DNA of 6,837 nucleotides, from the NCBI GenBank assembly GCA_001438985.1, contig LIAZ01000067.1, forward strand, positions 1-6,837. Direction: 5' to 3'. The notes beneath the pieces were generated by a model that saw only the letters and a program-made list of their open reading frames with translations, was not told where the DNA came from and searched no databases. Numbering within the stretch: position 1 is the first letter of the stretch; each line of letters opens with the position of its first letter. Source of the DNA: Acidimicrobium sp. BACL17 MAG-120823-bin42. Its GTDB lineage: Bacteria > Actinomycetota > Acidimicrobiia > Acidimicrobiales > Ilumatobacteraceae. The position numbers and the translations under genes are program-made. Below, piece after piece: positions 1 through 6,314 of the stretch.

Positions 1-95
1 CGAAATGCTTTCTGTTCGGGAAGTCGAGAGCGCGGTCCGGCAGCTTGACGTTCACGGCCGCGACGACGCGGTCCACCTGTCTCAATCTCAGTCAC
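1..95 (-). CDS. MttB-like methylamine/betaine methyltransferase, N-terminal fragment (partial)
   Basis: An open frame runs off the left edge. I read GTG at 93-95 as the start because an in-frame TAA lies only three codons upstream and AAGGGGA sits just before the GTG. The 31 residues begin VTEIETGGPRRRGRERQAA and end RLPEQKAF. An acidic start followed by an Arg-rich RRRGRE-type patch resembles, from memory, the N-termini of trimethylamine methyltransferase (MttB) superfamily proteins. Members lacking pyrrolysine demethylate glycine betaine or related quaternary amines onto a corrinoid protein. That role would fit the N-methyl demethylase and ETF genes on the same strand upstream. The catalytic barrel is outside the window, so the family call rests on a short, low-complexity stretch plus context. 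It could be another gene with a basic N-terminus. Base composition is more GC-rich here than in the neighbours. It may be read through from etfA across the 96-213 gap or have its own promoter; I see no convincing one. Confidence 0.5.
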   Translation of the reverse strand, partial: MTEIETGGPRRRGRERQAAGPRSRLPEQKAF

Positions 96-105
96 GTTTC
101 CCCTT
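96..105 (-). promoter_or_regulatory. Ribosome binding site of the MttB-like gene
   Basis: On the minus strand AAAGGGGAAAC directly precedes the GTG at 93-95, leaving only about four bases between the G-run and the start. The in-frame TAA at the edge of this purine tract rules out any upstream start, so this site fixes the GTG. Confidence 0.5.
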
Positions 106-168
106 TAGGCGTATTGCAACCCAAAAGATCGGGCCACACAAGGAGAAAACACTACAACCATCATTCAA

Positions 169-195
169 TTTCTGCCATAGCGCGTATGGCAGAAA
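169..195. terminator. Perfect 11-bp inverted repeat after etfA (stem-loop or operator)
   Basis: Bases 169-179 (TTTCTGCCATA) are the exact reverse complement of 185-195, separated by GCGCG. The repeat lies 18 bases beyond the etfA stop. In etfA mRNA it would fold into a stable hairpin, which suits a terminator or a 3'-end stabiliser. It lacks the run of U expected of a classical intrinsic terminator on either strand. It also sits about 75 bases upstream of the MttB-like start, so it could instead be a regulator binding site or a segmental hairpin between two cotranscribed genes. Confidence 0.5.
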
Positions 196-213
196 AGCAA
201 TTGTGAAAGAGAT

Positions 214-1191
214 TTACCCGCGGCGGCGGCGAATTTCCTCGGAGATCGCGGGAACGATCTTGTGCAGGTCGCCAATGACGGCATATCCAGCTTTGGTGAC
301 GATGTTGGCTTCCTTGTCGGTGTTGATGGCAAGGATGTTCTTAGACGCCATTGCACCTACCCAGTGCTGGATGGCTCCCGAAATGCCGCACGCGATGTAA
401 ATGTCTGGAGCAATTCGAGTACCCGTTTGACCAACTTGGTCGGTGTGGTTACGCCAGCCGTTATTGGTCACTGCGCGCGAGCAACCCACAATTCCGCCAA
501 GTAGTCCGGCGAGTTCTTCAAGGGGAGCGAACGCTTCAGCCGATCCAACACCTCGACCACCACTGACCACTACGGGGGCGGTGGCAAGCGTTACGCCCGC
601 TACTCGTTCAACGCGGTCTTGCACAAAAGAGTGCATGACTGAATCATTCAGTTCAACTTCGTGCACGGTGTGTGTTGCAGTTGCTGGAGACTCAACTGCT
701 TCAACCGTGTGGTTGGCAAGTGTGACCAACTTGATCGATGCATCGACTTCGGCTTGTTCAAGCAGTGATCCACCCCAACGTGCGCGAACTACCTTCAATG
801 GCTGTGCGCCAGTAAAGGCAGAGTCGAATTCGGTGCAGTTCATTGATGCAGGGAGATCGAGACGCGCTGCAACTTGTGCAACTACTTCATGACCTCGTTC
901 CGTACCCGTGCCGATAACCACTTGCGGGGAAATCTTTTTTACAACTTGAGCAACTGCTTCGCCCCATGCCTCTGGACCAAAGTCGGTCAGCGATGCGTGG
1001 TGGGCCTGGTGTACGACAGATGCACCGTATTGTGCTGCAACTGATGACAATGCGTCAGCATTTGCGCCGACGGTTACTGCTTCGACTGTGGTGCCCATTT
1101 GTGATGCAAGAGTGCGAGCAGCGGTGAGTACACCAAGCGATGCTGTTGCAATAGTGCCGCGATCATGTTCGATAACTGCAAGCACGCTCAT
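214..1191 (-). CDS. etfA: Electron transfer flavoprotein alpha subunit
   Basis: FAD-binding subunit of the soluble ETF heterodimer, which takes electrons from flavin dehydrogenases and hands them to ETF:quinone oxidoreductase. The 325 residues match the usual length. The N-terminal half (about 1-190) is the variable alpha/beta domain. The C-terminal FAD domain shows GGRGVGS at 211-217, VGCSRAVTNNGW at 235-246, QVGQTGTRIAPDIYIACGISGAIQH at about 252-276 and ILAIN at 286-290, which together are the diagnostic EtfA motifs. It ends in a basic RRRRG tail. The start ATG overlaps the etfB stop (ATGA), and AGGAG seven bases upstream is a good ribosome site. Overlap and order with etfB and the N-methyl demethylase indicate one transcript and suggest this pair is dedicated to that flavoenzyme rather than to fatty-acid oxidation. 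The partner quinone reductase is not in the window. Confidence 0.97.
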   Translation of the reverse strand: MSVLAVIEHDRGTIATASLGVLTAARTLASQMGTTVEAVTVGANADALSSVAAQYGASVVHQAHHASLTDFGPEAWGEAVAQVVKKISPQVVIGTGTERGHEVVAQVAARLDLPASMNCTEFDSAFTGAQPLKVVRARWGGSLLEQAEVDASIKLVTLANHTVEAVESPATATHTVHEVELNDSVMHSFVQDRVERVAGVTLATAPVVVSGGRGVGSAEAFAPLEELAGLLGGIVGCSRAVTNNGWRNHTDQVGQTGTRIAPDIYIACGISGAIQHWVGAMASKNILAINTDKEANIVTKAGYAVIGDLHKIVPAISEEIRRRRG

Positions 1192-1955
1192 TTGAACACT
1201 CCTAGTTCTTCAAGCAGGTCAACAACAGCAGATGCTGCTTCTGGACCAGTACCCAAAATCTGTGTGTTGCTCACGCGTTCTGGTGGACGTTGCAACTGAA
1301 TCATCTTCAATCCACCAACTGAACCGGTTGACTCTGTGCGTGTGACGTCGACTTTCTTCGACGCCAAGCGGCCCTTCATCGTCGGGTAGCGGGGCAGGTT
1401 GATCCCTTCCTTCACGCCGACAGCCGATGGCATTGGCAGCATGTAGATCTCTAAACCTGCATCGCTTTCTCTGCGCACCTTAGCGACACTGCCTTCGATG
1501 TCGAGACCCTTGGCGCCATTGACCATTGGGCGACCAAGCTTGAGGGCAACACGAATACCAACTTGGTAACCACACGAGTCTGCCGATTCGTTTCCGAACA
1601 GCACCAAGTCAAACTTGCCGTTTGCGTTTTCAAGATCGGTAATCACTGATGCAATTGCTTGTGCCGTGCGCTGAGGGTCCCAGTCTGATTCGGTGATGGG
1701 AACCAACACGGCTTTTGCTGCACCAACACTGACAGCAGTGCGCAATTGTTCTTCGGCTTCTGCTGGGCCAAGAGTAAGCACGGTGACTTCGCCACCGTGC
1801 TTTTCTACGAGTTGCACTGCTTGTTCTACGGCGCACTCTTCGTGCGGACTCACCGTGAAACCAAGGAATGCAGTGTCTACTGCTTGGCCGTCTTCAGTGA
1901 TGTTGATACGTGCACCAGGAGCTGGCACGCGTTTCACGCAAACGAGAATGTTCAT
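1188..1955 (-). CDS. etfB: Electron transfer flavoprotein beta subunit
   Basis: The partner of EtfA; it binds AMP and carries the loop that docks on donor dehydrogenases. The 255 residues fit the family. Visible landmarks are MNILVCVKRVPAPG at the N-terminus, SPHEECAVEQAVQL at 36-49, the LFGNESADSCGYQVG nucleotide-binding region at 119-133, the signature segment around VRRESDAGLEIYMLPMPSAVGVK (about 160-182), and the docking loop NLPRYPTMKGRLASKK at 186-201. At the position of the anchoring leucine of the human loop (RYATLP) this protein has Met193, followed by Lys instead of Pro, so partner recognition may differ. The ATG lies 10 bases after the demethylase TAA and has no good Shine-Dalgarno sequence, so it is probably translated by coupling to the upstream gene. 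Its TGA overlaps the etfA ATG. Confidence 0.97.
   Translation of the reverse strand: MNILVCVKRVPAPGARINITEDGQAVDTAFLGFTVSPHEECAVEQAVQLVEKHGGEVTVLTLGPAEAEEQLRTAVSVGAAKAVLVPITESDWDPQRTAQAIASVITDLENANGKFDLVLFGNESADSCGYQVGIRVALKLGRPMVNGAKGLDIEGSVAKVRRESDAGLEIYMLPMPSAVGVKEGINLPRYPTMKGRLASKKVDVTRTESTGSVGGLKMIQLQRPPERVSNTQILGTGPEAASAVVDLLEELGVFK
1199..1203 (-). promoter_or_regulatory. Ribosome binding site of etfA inside etfB
   Basis: AGGAG on the minus strand lies within the last codons of etfB, seven bases before the etfA ATG at 1189-1191. It supports that start and lets etfA load ribosomes independently despite the 4-base overlap. Confidence 0.7.
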
Positions 1956-1965
1956 GATGGGTTGC

Positions 1966-4509
1966 TTAGCTCTTCATGCGAGCGTCGGTTGGGTCGAACA
2001 GCGGTTGGCTGCCAACTCGTGCGACTTTCACGGGGAACAACTCGTTCATGTACATCACGCGCAATTCATTACCTTCAACAGCATGTTCTGGTGTGAGGTA
2101 GGCGAGCAACAAGTACTTGCCAAGTGATGGTCCCATGCCAGCGGTGGTCACGCGCGAAACGCGACCCTTAGCGTCAACGATTCGCTCACCGGTCTTGGTG
2201 AGGATTGGTTCGTTGCCACCAGTTGGGTAACGCTTAATGCCCGACTTGGAGGTGTGATCAAGAATTTCAAGCGTGCACATAATTGCCGCTGGCTTGCCTT
2301 CACGTGCCTTCATGTATTCCGCTTTACCAATGAAGTCTGCTGACTTCACCTTCGCACGTGCCAAACCTGCTTCAACTGGTGTGTATTCGCTCTCGAGTTC
2401 TGCACCCATGAGGCGGTAGCCCTTTTCGATACGACCAGTTACGGCGTACACGCCCATTCCTACTGGAATGATGTCGAACTCTTTGCCGGCTTCCGCAATG
2501 GTGTCCCACATGCGCAGACCGTGTTCCATGCGCGTGTAGACCTCCCACCCGTTTTCTCCAACATATGAAATGCGGAACATGGTTGCAGGAACACCGTCAA
2601 TCAGTACGTCGCGCACTGATCCGTATGGGAAGTTTGCCTGCGACACATCGAAAGGAATCAACTTGCCATCGGCATCGATGGTTTGTGTTGCTTTCGCCAT
2701 GGTCTTTTCGGCGTTTGGTCCCCACACACCAATGGTGCACAGTGCTTGGCTCATGTCGGTGAACGTCACCGAGCCATCAGTTGGCATGTACTTCTTGAAC
2801 CAGTACTTGTCGCGTCCACCATCGAATGCGCCGGTGATCACTCGGAAGTGCTCTTGGCCAAGACGCATGATGGTGAGGTCACCACGGAATCCGCCGCCTG
2901 GGGTGAGTAGTGGTGTGTAGACCGAACGACCAACAGCAACATCAACGTTGTTCACGCAGACGTATTGCAAGAAGCTGACGACACCCGGGCCTTCAAAGTC
3001 GAATTCGTTGAACGCGGTGAGGTCCACCATGCCAACTGATTCGCGCATTTGCATGTGCTCTGCATTGGTAATGGGTGACCACCAGCGTGCATCCCATTCG
3101 TGTTCGCGTGGTTCGCACACTGCGGGGAACTTGTCGACAAGTTTGGCATTGGATGCGAACCACTGTGGACGCTCCCAACCGCGGGCATCAAAGAAGGTTG
3201 CGCCGAGCGCTTCTTCGCGTGGGTAGAAAGGGCTGCGACGCATGTTGCGCTGTGATGCCCATTGTTCGCGAGGGTGCACAATGCCGTATGTCTTGTTGAA
3301 GTGCTCGTCGCAACGTGCATAAATGTGATGCTCGGTCTTTTCGTGTGGGTAAAAGCGACTGATGTCAGATGAGTGTGGGTCGCACAAGTGTGGGTAGCCG
3401 TACGTCATCCATTCGGCAACGAGTTGAGCAATGCCTGGACCTTCTTTAATCCACACTGCAGCAGCCGACCACAAGTTCTTCACTTCAACGGTTTCACCAA
3501 GTACTGGCATTGCGTCCGGGGTGAGCGAAAGCAAGCCGTTGATGGCGTATTTAATTTCGGCATCGCCGAGCATTTCCATGAGTTCGATTGCTTGTTCCAT
3601 CTGCGGATCAAAGTCGTCCATGGTGAGTGGCAATTCGGTAGGCGAAAGTGCCGATGCCTCATTTGATGGAATGTCGTCTGGGTGCATGAAGATTGCGCGG
3701 TGTGCATACGAGCCAACTTCCATCGAGCCAGTTGACTGACGCTCGTAACAGAAGGTGTCCATGTCGCGAACGATTGGGAATGCAACTTCTGCATTGGTCT
3801 TTTGCAACACGTCAATTGGTCCAACGTCTGCCATTTGGTGAACTGCTGGAGTAAGCGGAATGTTTGCGCCAGCCATCTTGGCGATTCGTGGACTCCATAC
3901 GCCACAAGCAACGACGACATACTCGGCTTCGATGCGACCTTTGTTGGTAACAACAGCAGAGATTTGGCCGTCCTTGGTTTCAAGGTCAAGTACTTCGGTG
4001 TTTGCAAACACTTGCAAGTGACCAGCCTTCACTGCACTTTCGCGCATCAAGGTGCCGGTTTGTAGTGAGTCAACAACCGACACGCTTGGCGTGTAGAAAC
4101 CGCCGAGCAAAATCTTTTCGTTGATAAATGGAACGAGTTCCTTGATTTCTGCTGGGGTGAGCAGCGTGGAGTCGATGCCCCATGCCTTTGCCGACGTCAT
4201 ACGGCGATTGAATTCCTCCATGCGCTCTGGCGTACGAGCAACTTCGATACCACCCGAGGTGTTGTTCATGCCGTGCTCGATGTACTGCTGCTGAGAGGCG
4301 AGCGTGAGCAGTGCCATTTCTTTGTTGTGATCGGTGGGGAAAATGAAGTTGGATGCGTGACCAGTAGACCCACCTGGGTTAGGCAATGGGCCCTTGTCGA
4401 TGAGCACCATGTCGGTCCAGCCGAGTTTGCTCAGGTGGCCAACGAGACAGTTACCCACGATTCCGGCGCCGATAACGACACACTTTGCGCGACTTGGAAA
4501 TTCACTCAC
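1966..4509 (-). CDS. FAD/folate N-methylglycine demethylase (dimethylglycine oxidase/dehydrogenase family)
   Basis: A two-domain flavoenzyme, 847 residues, about the size of Arthrobacter dimethylglycine oxidase (DMGO). Residues 1-385 form a DAO-type FAD domain: dinucleotide motif GAGIVG at 14-19; GGSTGHASN with His51 where relatives attach FAD covalently; His224 and Tyr255 (with GSYAHR following), aligning with the DMGO active-site His and Tyr; and SLTPDAMPVLGE at 328-339. Residues about 385-455 are the linker (RNMRRSPFYPREEALGA, GWERPQWF). Residues about 465-847 are a GcvT-type folate domain with Asp544 (GDLTIMRL), the catalytic Asp of T-proteins, plus YVGENGWEVYT and GLARAKVKSADFIGKAEY. It should oxidise an N-methyl group and trap the carbon as methylene-THF in the cytoplasm. 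Sarcosine, dimethylglycine or a relative are all possible. Adjacent etfBA suggests ETF, not O2, as acceptor. The start is GTG: an in-frame TAA lies two codons upstream and GGGGGT precedes it. Confidence 0.9.
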   Translation of the reverse strand: MSEFPSRAKCVVIGAGIVGNCLVGHLSKLGWTDMVLIDKGPLPNPGGSTGHASNFIFPTDHNKEMALLTLASQQQYIEHGMNNTSGGIEVARTPERMEEFNRRMTSAKAWGIDSTLLTPAEIKELVPFINEKILLGGFYTPSVSVVDSLQTGTLMRESAVKAGHLQVFANTEVLDLETKDGQISAVVTNKGRIEAEYVVVACGVWSPRIAKMAGANIPLTPAVHQMADVGPIDVLQKTNAEVAFPIVRDMDTFCYERQSTGSMEVGSYAHRAIFMHPDDIPSNEASALSPTELPLTMDDFDPQMEQAIELMEMLGDAEIKYAINGLLSLTPDAMPVLGETVEVKNLWSAAAVWIKEGPGIAQLVAEWMTYGYPHLCDPHSSDISRFYPHEKTEHHIYARCDEHFNKTYGIVHPREQWASQRNMRRSPFYPREEALGATFFDARGWERPQWFASNAKLVDKFPAVCEPREHEWDARWWSPITNAEHMQMRESVGMVDLTAFNEFDFEGPGVVSFLQYVCVNNVDVAVGRSVYTPLLTPGGGFRGDLTIMRLGQEHFRVITGAFDGGRDKYWFKKYMPTDGSVTFTDMSQALCTIGVWGPNAEKTMAKATQTIDADGKLIPFDVSQANFPYGSVRDVLIDGVPATMFRISYVGENGWEVYTRMEHGLRMWDTIAEAGKEFDIIPVGMGVYAVTGRIEKGYRLMGAELESEYTPVEAGLARAKVKSADFIGKAEYMKAREGKPAAIMCTLEILDHTSKSGIKRYPTGGNEPILTKTGERIVDAKGRVSRVTTAGMGPSLGKYLLLAYLTPEHAVEGNELRVMYMNELFPVKVARVGSQPLFDPTDARMKS

Positions 4510-4512
4510 GAG

Positions 4513-4520
4513 TTACCCCC
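4513..4520 (-). promoter_or_regulatory. Ribosome binding site of the demethylase gene
   Basis: On the minus strand GGGGGTAACTC precedes the GTG at 4507-4509, with the G-run six bases away. The TAA within it is in frame with the gene, so no longer start is possible and the GTG must be used. Confidence 0.6.
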
Positions 4521-4569
4521 GAACAGAGGACCACACCCCCGATGGGCGAGGCCACAGTTGAATTTTGGT

Positions 4570-4598
4570 AGTATATCAGCGCAATATCATCAGGTAAA
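4570..4598 (-). promoter_or_regulatory. Promoter of the demethylase-etfB-etfA operon
   Basis: On the minus strand TTTACC (4593-4598) and TATACT (4570-4575) are separated by exactly 17 bases, a good sigma-70-type pair (4/6 and 5/6 matches). Transcription would start near 4562, giving a leader of about 50 bases with a ribosome site. The spacer contains the repeated ATATCA element, as expected for a promoter blocked by the divergent GntR protein. Confidence 0.55.
4573..4589. promoter_or_regulatory. Candidate GntR operator: ATATCA direct repeat
   Basis: ATATCA occurs at 4573-4578 and again at 4584-4589, offset by 11 bases, about one helical turn, so both copies face the same side of the DNA. They lie between the -35 and -10 of the operon promoter and just upstream of the regulator's own -10. 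A dimer binding here could control both directions. FCD regulators more often bind inverted repeats, so the exact operator may be larger or centred differently. Confidence 0.35.
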
Positions 4599-4600
4599 AT
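4595..4600 (+). promoter_or_regulatory. -10 element of the GntR gene, probably giving a leaderless mRNA
   Basis: TAAAAT ends seven bases before the ATG at 4608. A start seven bases downstream of a -10 would make the mRNA begin at or next to the AUG. This agrees with the poor Shine-Dalgarno sequence (only AGGT, twelve bases away) and with the common use of leaderless mRNAs in actinobacteria. No -35 is evident. The element overlaps the -35 of the divergent operon promoter. Confidence 0.4.
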
Positions 4601-4607
4601 TGCAGAT

Positions 4608-5261
4608 ATGATGGTCCTCGTGAGTACTTCGCTGAGCGAGCAGGCCTACCTCGAGATTCGGGACAAGATTGTCCGACTTGAACTGGCCCCCGGCGACGTC
4701 ATTAAAGAAGAGACCCTGCAGGCTCAGTTGGGCATCGGACGTACCCCAATTCGTGAGGCACTCCAGCGCCTGGCCCGAGACCAGTTCGTCACGGTCATCC
4801 CGCGACGGGGCATGTTGGTGTCGGGGATCGATGTCATGGAGCTGAGCATGCTGTACGAGACCCGTGCATTGCTCGAGCCCTACGCCATGCGACTCGCTGC
4901 CAAGCGTGGCAAGCAAGACCACTGGAATGAAATGGCTCGCGTGCTTGCCCGCGCCGAGGAGCCAGGTGCGACCAATGACGACCTCATGAAAATTGACCGT
5001 CGTTGCCACGAGATTGTGTGGGATGCAGCGGGTAACCGTTTTCTTACCGCAACTCTCGACATGATGTATGCACAAAGCGATCGCTTGTGGCACCTGTACA
5101 TCTCCGATGTGGCCGACATGAAACACGCGGTGCAAGAGCACGGCGAGATTTTTGAACGACTTGCCAAAGGTGACGGCGATACTGCAGCAGTGCTATGTGA
5201 AAAGCATGTTCGCGGTTTCGATGACGAAATGAATCAGGCAGTGCGTAAGCGACTTGGTTAG
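4608..5261 (+). CDS. GntR-family (FCD subfamily) transcriptional regulator
   Basis: A cytoplasmic DNA-binding protein of 217 residues, typical for the FadR/VanR-type FCD group. The winged helix covers about residues 9-72, with KEETLQAQLGIGRTPIREALQRL (33-55) as the recognition region and PRRGMLV (65-71) as the wing. The C-terminal FCD ligand domain (about 78-210) keeps the full metal set: Asp130, His134, His178 and His200. It therefore probably senses a small carboxylate ligand through a bound metal. It is divergent from the demethylase-etfBA operon with 98 bases between start codons, the classic position of a local regulator; control of that operon and of itself is inferred. ATG 4608 is chosen because of the -10 seven bases upstream. 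ATG 4611 and GTG 4620 are alternatives that would drop one or four residues. The effector, perhaps a methylated glycine or pathway product, cannot be read from the sequence. Confidence 0.93.
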   Translation: MMVLVSTSLSEQAYLEIRDKIVRLELAPGDVIKEETLQAQLGIGRTPIREALQRLARDQFVTVIPRRGMLVSGIDVMELSMLYETRALLEPYAMRLAAKRGKQDHWNEMARVLARAEEPGATNDDLMKIDRRCHEIVWDAAGNRFLTATLDMMYAQSDRLWHLYISDVADMKHAVQEHGEIFERLAKGDGDTAAVLCEKHVRGFDDEMNQAVRKRLG

Positions 5262-5276
5262 CCGCTTCCAAAATAA

Positions 5277-6254
5277 CTAGTCAAATTCTCCGAGCACTTG
5301 CGCTGGATCGGTGCTTTCCGTGTCTGGCCAATTTGAATACCAAATGTCGGCCGCCGAAGTTCCGACGTGCAGTGGTGGTCGATCAAATCCTGCAAGTGGT
5401 TCAACGAGTGGTTGCACCACAACATCCCATCGCGGTTTAGAAAAGTAGGGGAATGATTGTCGTGGTTTGCCCGACTTATTAAATACACGATGCGGGGTGG
5501 ACAGCAACCTGCCGCCGCTCCATAACTCCAACATGTCACCAACGTTGAGCACCATGCCGCCCTCTGGGCACTGAGCATTAATCCACTCGTCGTTGCGCTT
5601 ACGCACTTCAAGTCCGCCGATCGGATCATGAGCAAGCAACGTAAGCAAATTGAAGTCCTTATGTGGATGAATTCCCCATGTGTCGGCCTGAGGCTCGATT
5701 GGAGGGTAGTTAAGCAGTGTCATATTGGTGAGCGGCATGTTCATGCGTGACAGCAACACGGTTGGGTCAACACCAAGTTGTGTGCACAACGCGATGATCA
5801 ATGTTTCACTCACCGCATCAAGTGCATGCCAGTAATTCATGATTGGCGTACGCACATCCACATCAATTGCGGGCCAAACGTTTGGGCCATACAAATCGCA
5901 TTGCTCGCGAATGGGGTCGTTCGCATCTGTTTCGTAATGCAACTTCCACGCTTCGTACTGGTCGGCTTTTCCTTTGCCCGAGTTGGGCGTGAAGTAACCA
6001 AGTGGAACAAATCCGCGATAGTTGCCTTTGGCCACTATGTTGTTCGCTAACACGTCGCGGGGAGTGTCAAACACTGCCTTCACTGCGGCACGCATGTTTG
6101 CCGTGATTTCAGGATCGACACCATGGCCAACCACGATGGCGAAGCCGATTTCGCTCAACGCTGCATACAGTTCGGCAGAAGCCGTGGCGTAATTGGGGCT
6201 AGATGAACCCGCGCGCAACGGCGAAATGTCGACGATTGGCAGGCTTGTGGTCAC
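5277..6254 (-). CDS. 2-oxoglutarate/Fe(II)-dependent oxygenase, isopenicillin N synthase-like family
   Basis: A 325-residue non-heme iron oxygenase of the plant-type/IPNS-like family. The DIOX_N region spans about residues 4-125 (LPIVDISPLR, then GFAIVVGHGV at 37-46). The double-stranded beta-helix follows with the iron triad His198-x-Asp200 (HPHKD) and His255 (STPHRVFN), and the RQS motif Arg265/Ser267 that binds the 2-oxoglutarate carboxylate. It is therefore probably active: substrate oxidation coupled to 2-oxoglutarate decarboxylation with O2. The substrate is unknown. Context allows a methylated amine or a degradation intermediate, but the family is broad. The GTG start (6252-6254) is the first conventional start after an in-frame TAG seven codons upstream; the ribosome site is weak. 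It converges on the GntR gene, with 15 bases between the two stops, and is divergent from fhs, so it is a separate transcription unit. Confidence 0.9.
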   Translation of the reverse strand: MTTSLPIVDISPLRAGSSSPNYATASAELYAALSEIGFAIVVGHGVDPEITANMRAAVKAVFDTPRDVLANNIVAKGNYRGFVPLGYFTPNSGKGKADQYEAWKLHYETDANDPIREQCDLYGPNVWPAIDVDVRTPIMNYWHALDAVSETLIIALCTQLGVDPTVLLSRMNMPLTNMTLLNYPPIEPQADTWGIHPHKDFNLLTLLAHDPIGGLEVRKRNDEWINAQCPEGGMVLNVGDMLELWSGGRLLSTPHRVFNKSGKPRQSFPYFSKPRWDVVVQPLVEPLAGFDRPPLHVGTSAADIWYSNWPDTESTDPAQVLGEFD

Positions 6255-6260
6255 CAGACC

Positions 6261-6266
6261 AACATA
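6261..6266 (-). promoter_or_regulatory. Possible -10 of the oxygenase gene (leaderless)
   Basis: On the minus strand TATGTT (4/6 to TATAAT) stands six bases before the GTG start, and no purine-rich ribosome site is present. This would fit a leaderless transcript like the one proposed for the GntR gene. No -35 match is seen, so the call is weak. Confidence 0.25.
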
Positions 6267-6314
6267 GATGACGTGCTACCCCACAGAGTTCGGCAAATCC
6301 ATACGGGGATTGTC

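Noticed and set aside
140..150. AAGGAG-like ribosome site on the plus strand at about 140-146
   Set aside because: No start codon follows at a usable distance; the next plus-strand frames are shadows of etfA.
5..400. Plus-strand open frame of 131 codons at the left edge
   Set aside because: It runs antisense through the end of etfA and across the inverted repeat, has no recognisable motifs or ribosome site, and conflicts with the well-supported minus-strand genes.
3480..4007. Minus-strand open frame of 175 codons inside the demethylase gene
   Set aside because: It is a shifted-frame shadow of the flavoenzyme coding sequence; composition is odd and no family features appear, while the other frame carries clear FAD-domain motifs.
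4590..5141. Minus-strand open frame of 183 codons opposite the GntR gene
   Set aside because: Its translation is His-rich and featureless, and it overlaps the complete helix-turn-helix and FCD coding frame on the other strand.
5248..5267. AAGCG...CGCTT inverted repeat at the convergent end of the GntR and oxygenase genes, considered as a bidirectional terminator
   Set aside because: The stem is only five base pairs with an 11-base loop and no U-run follows on either strand, so it is too weak to call.
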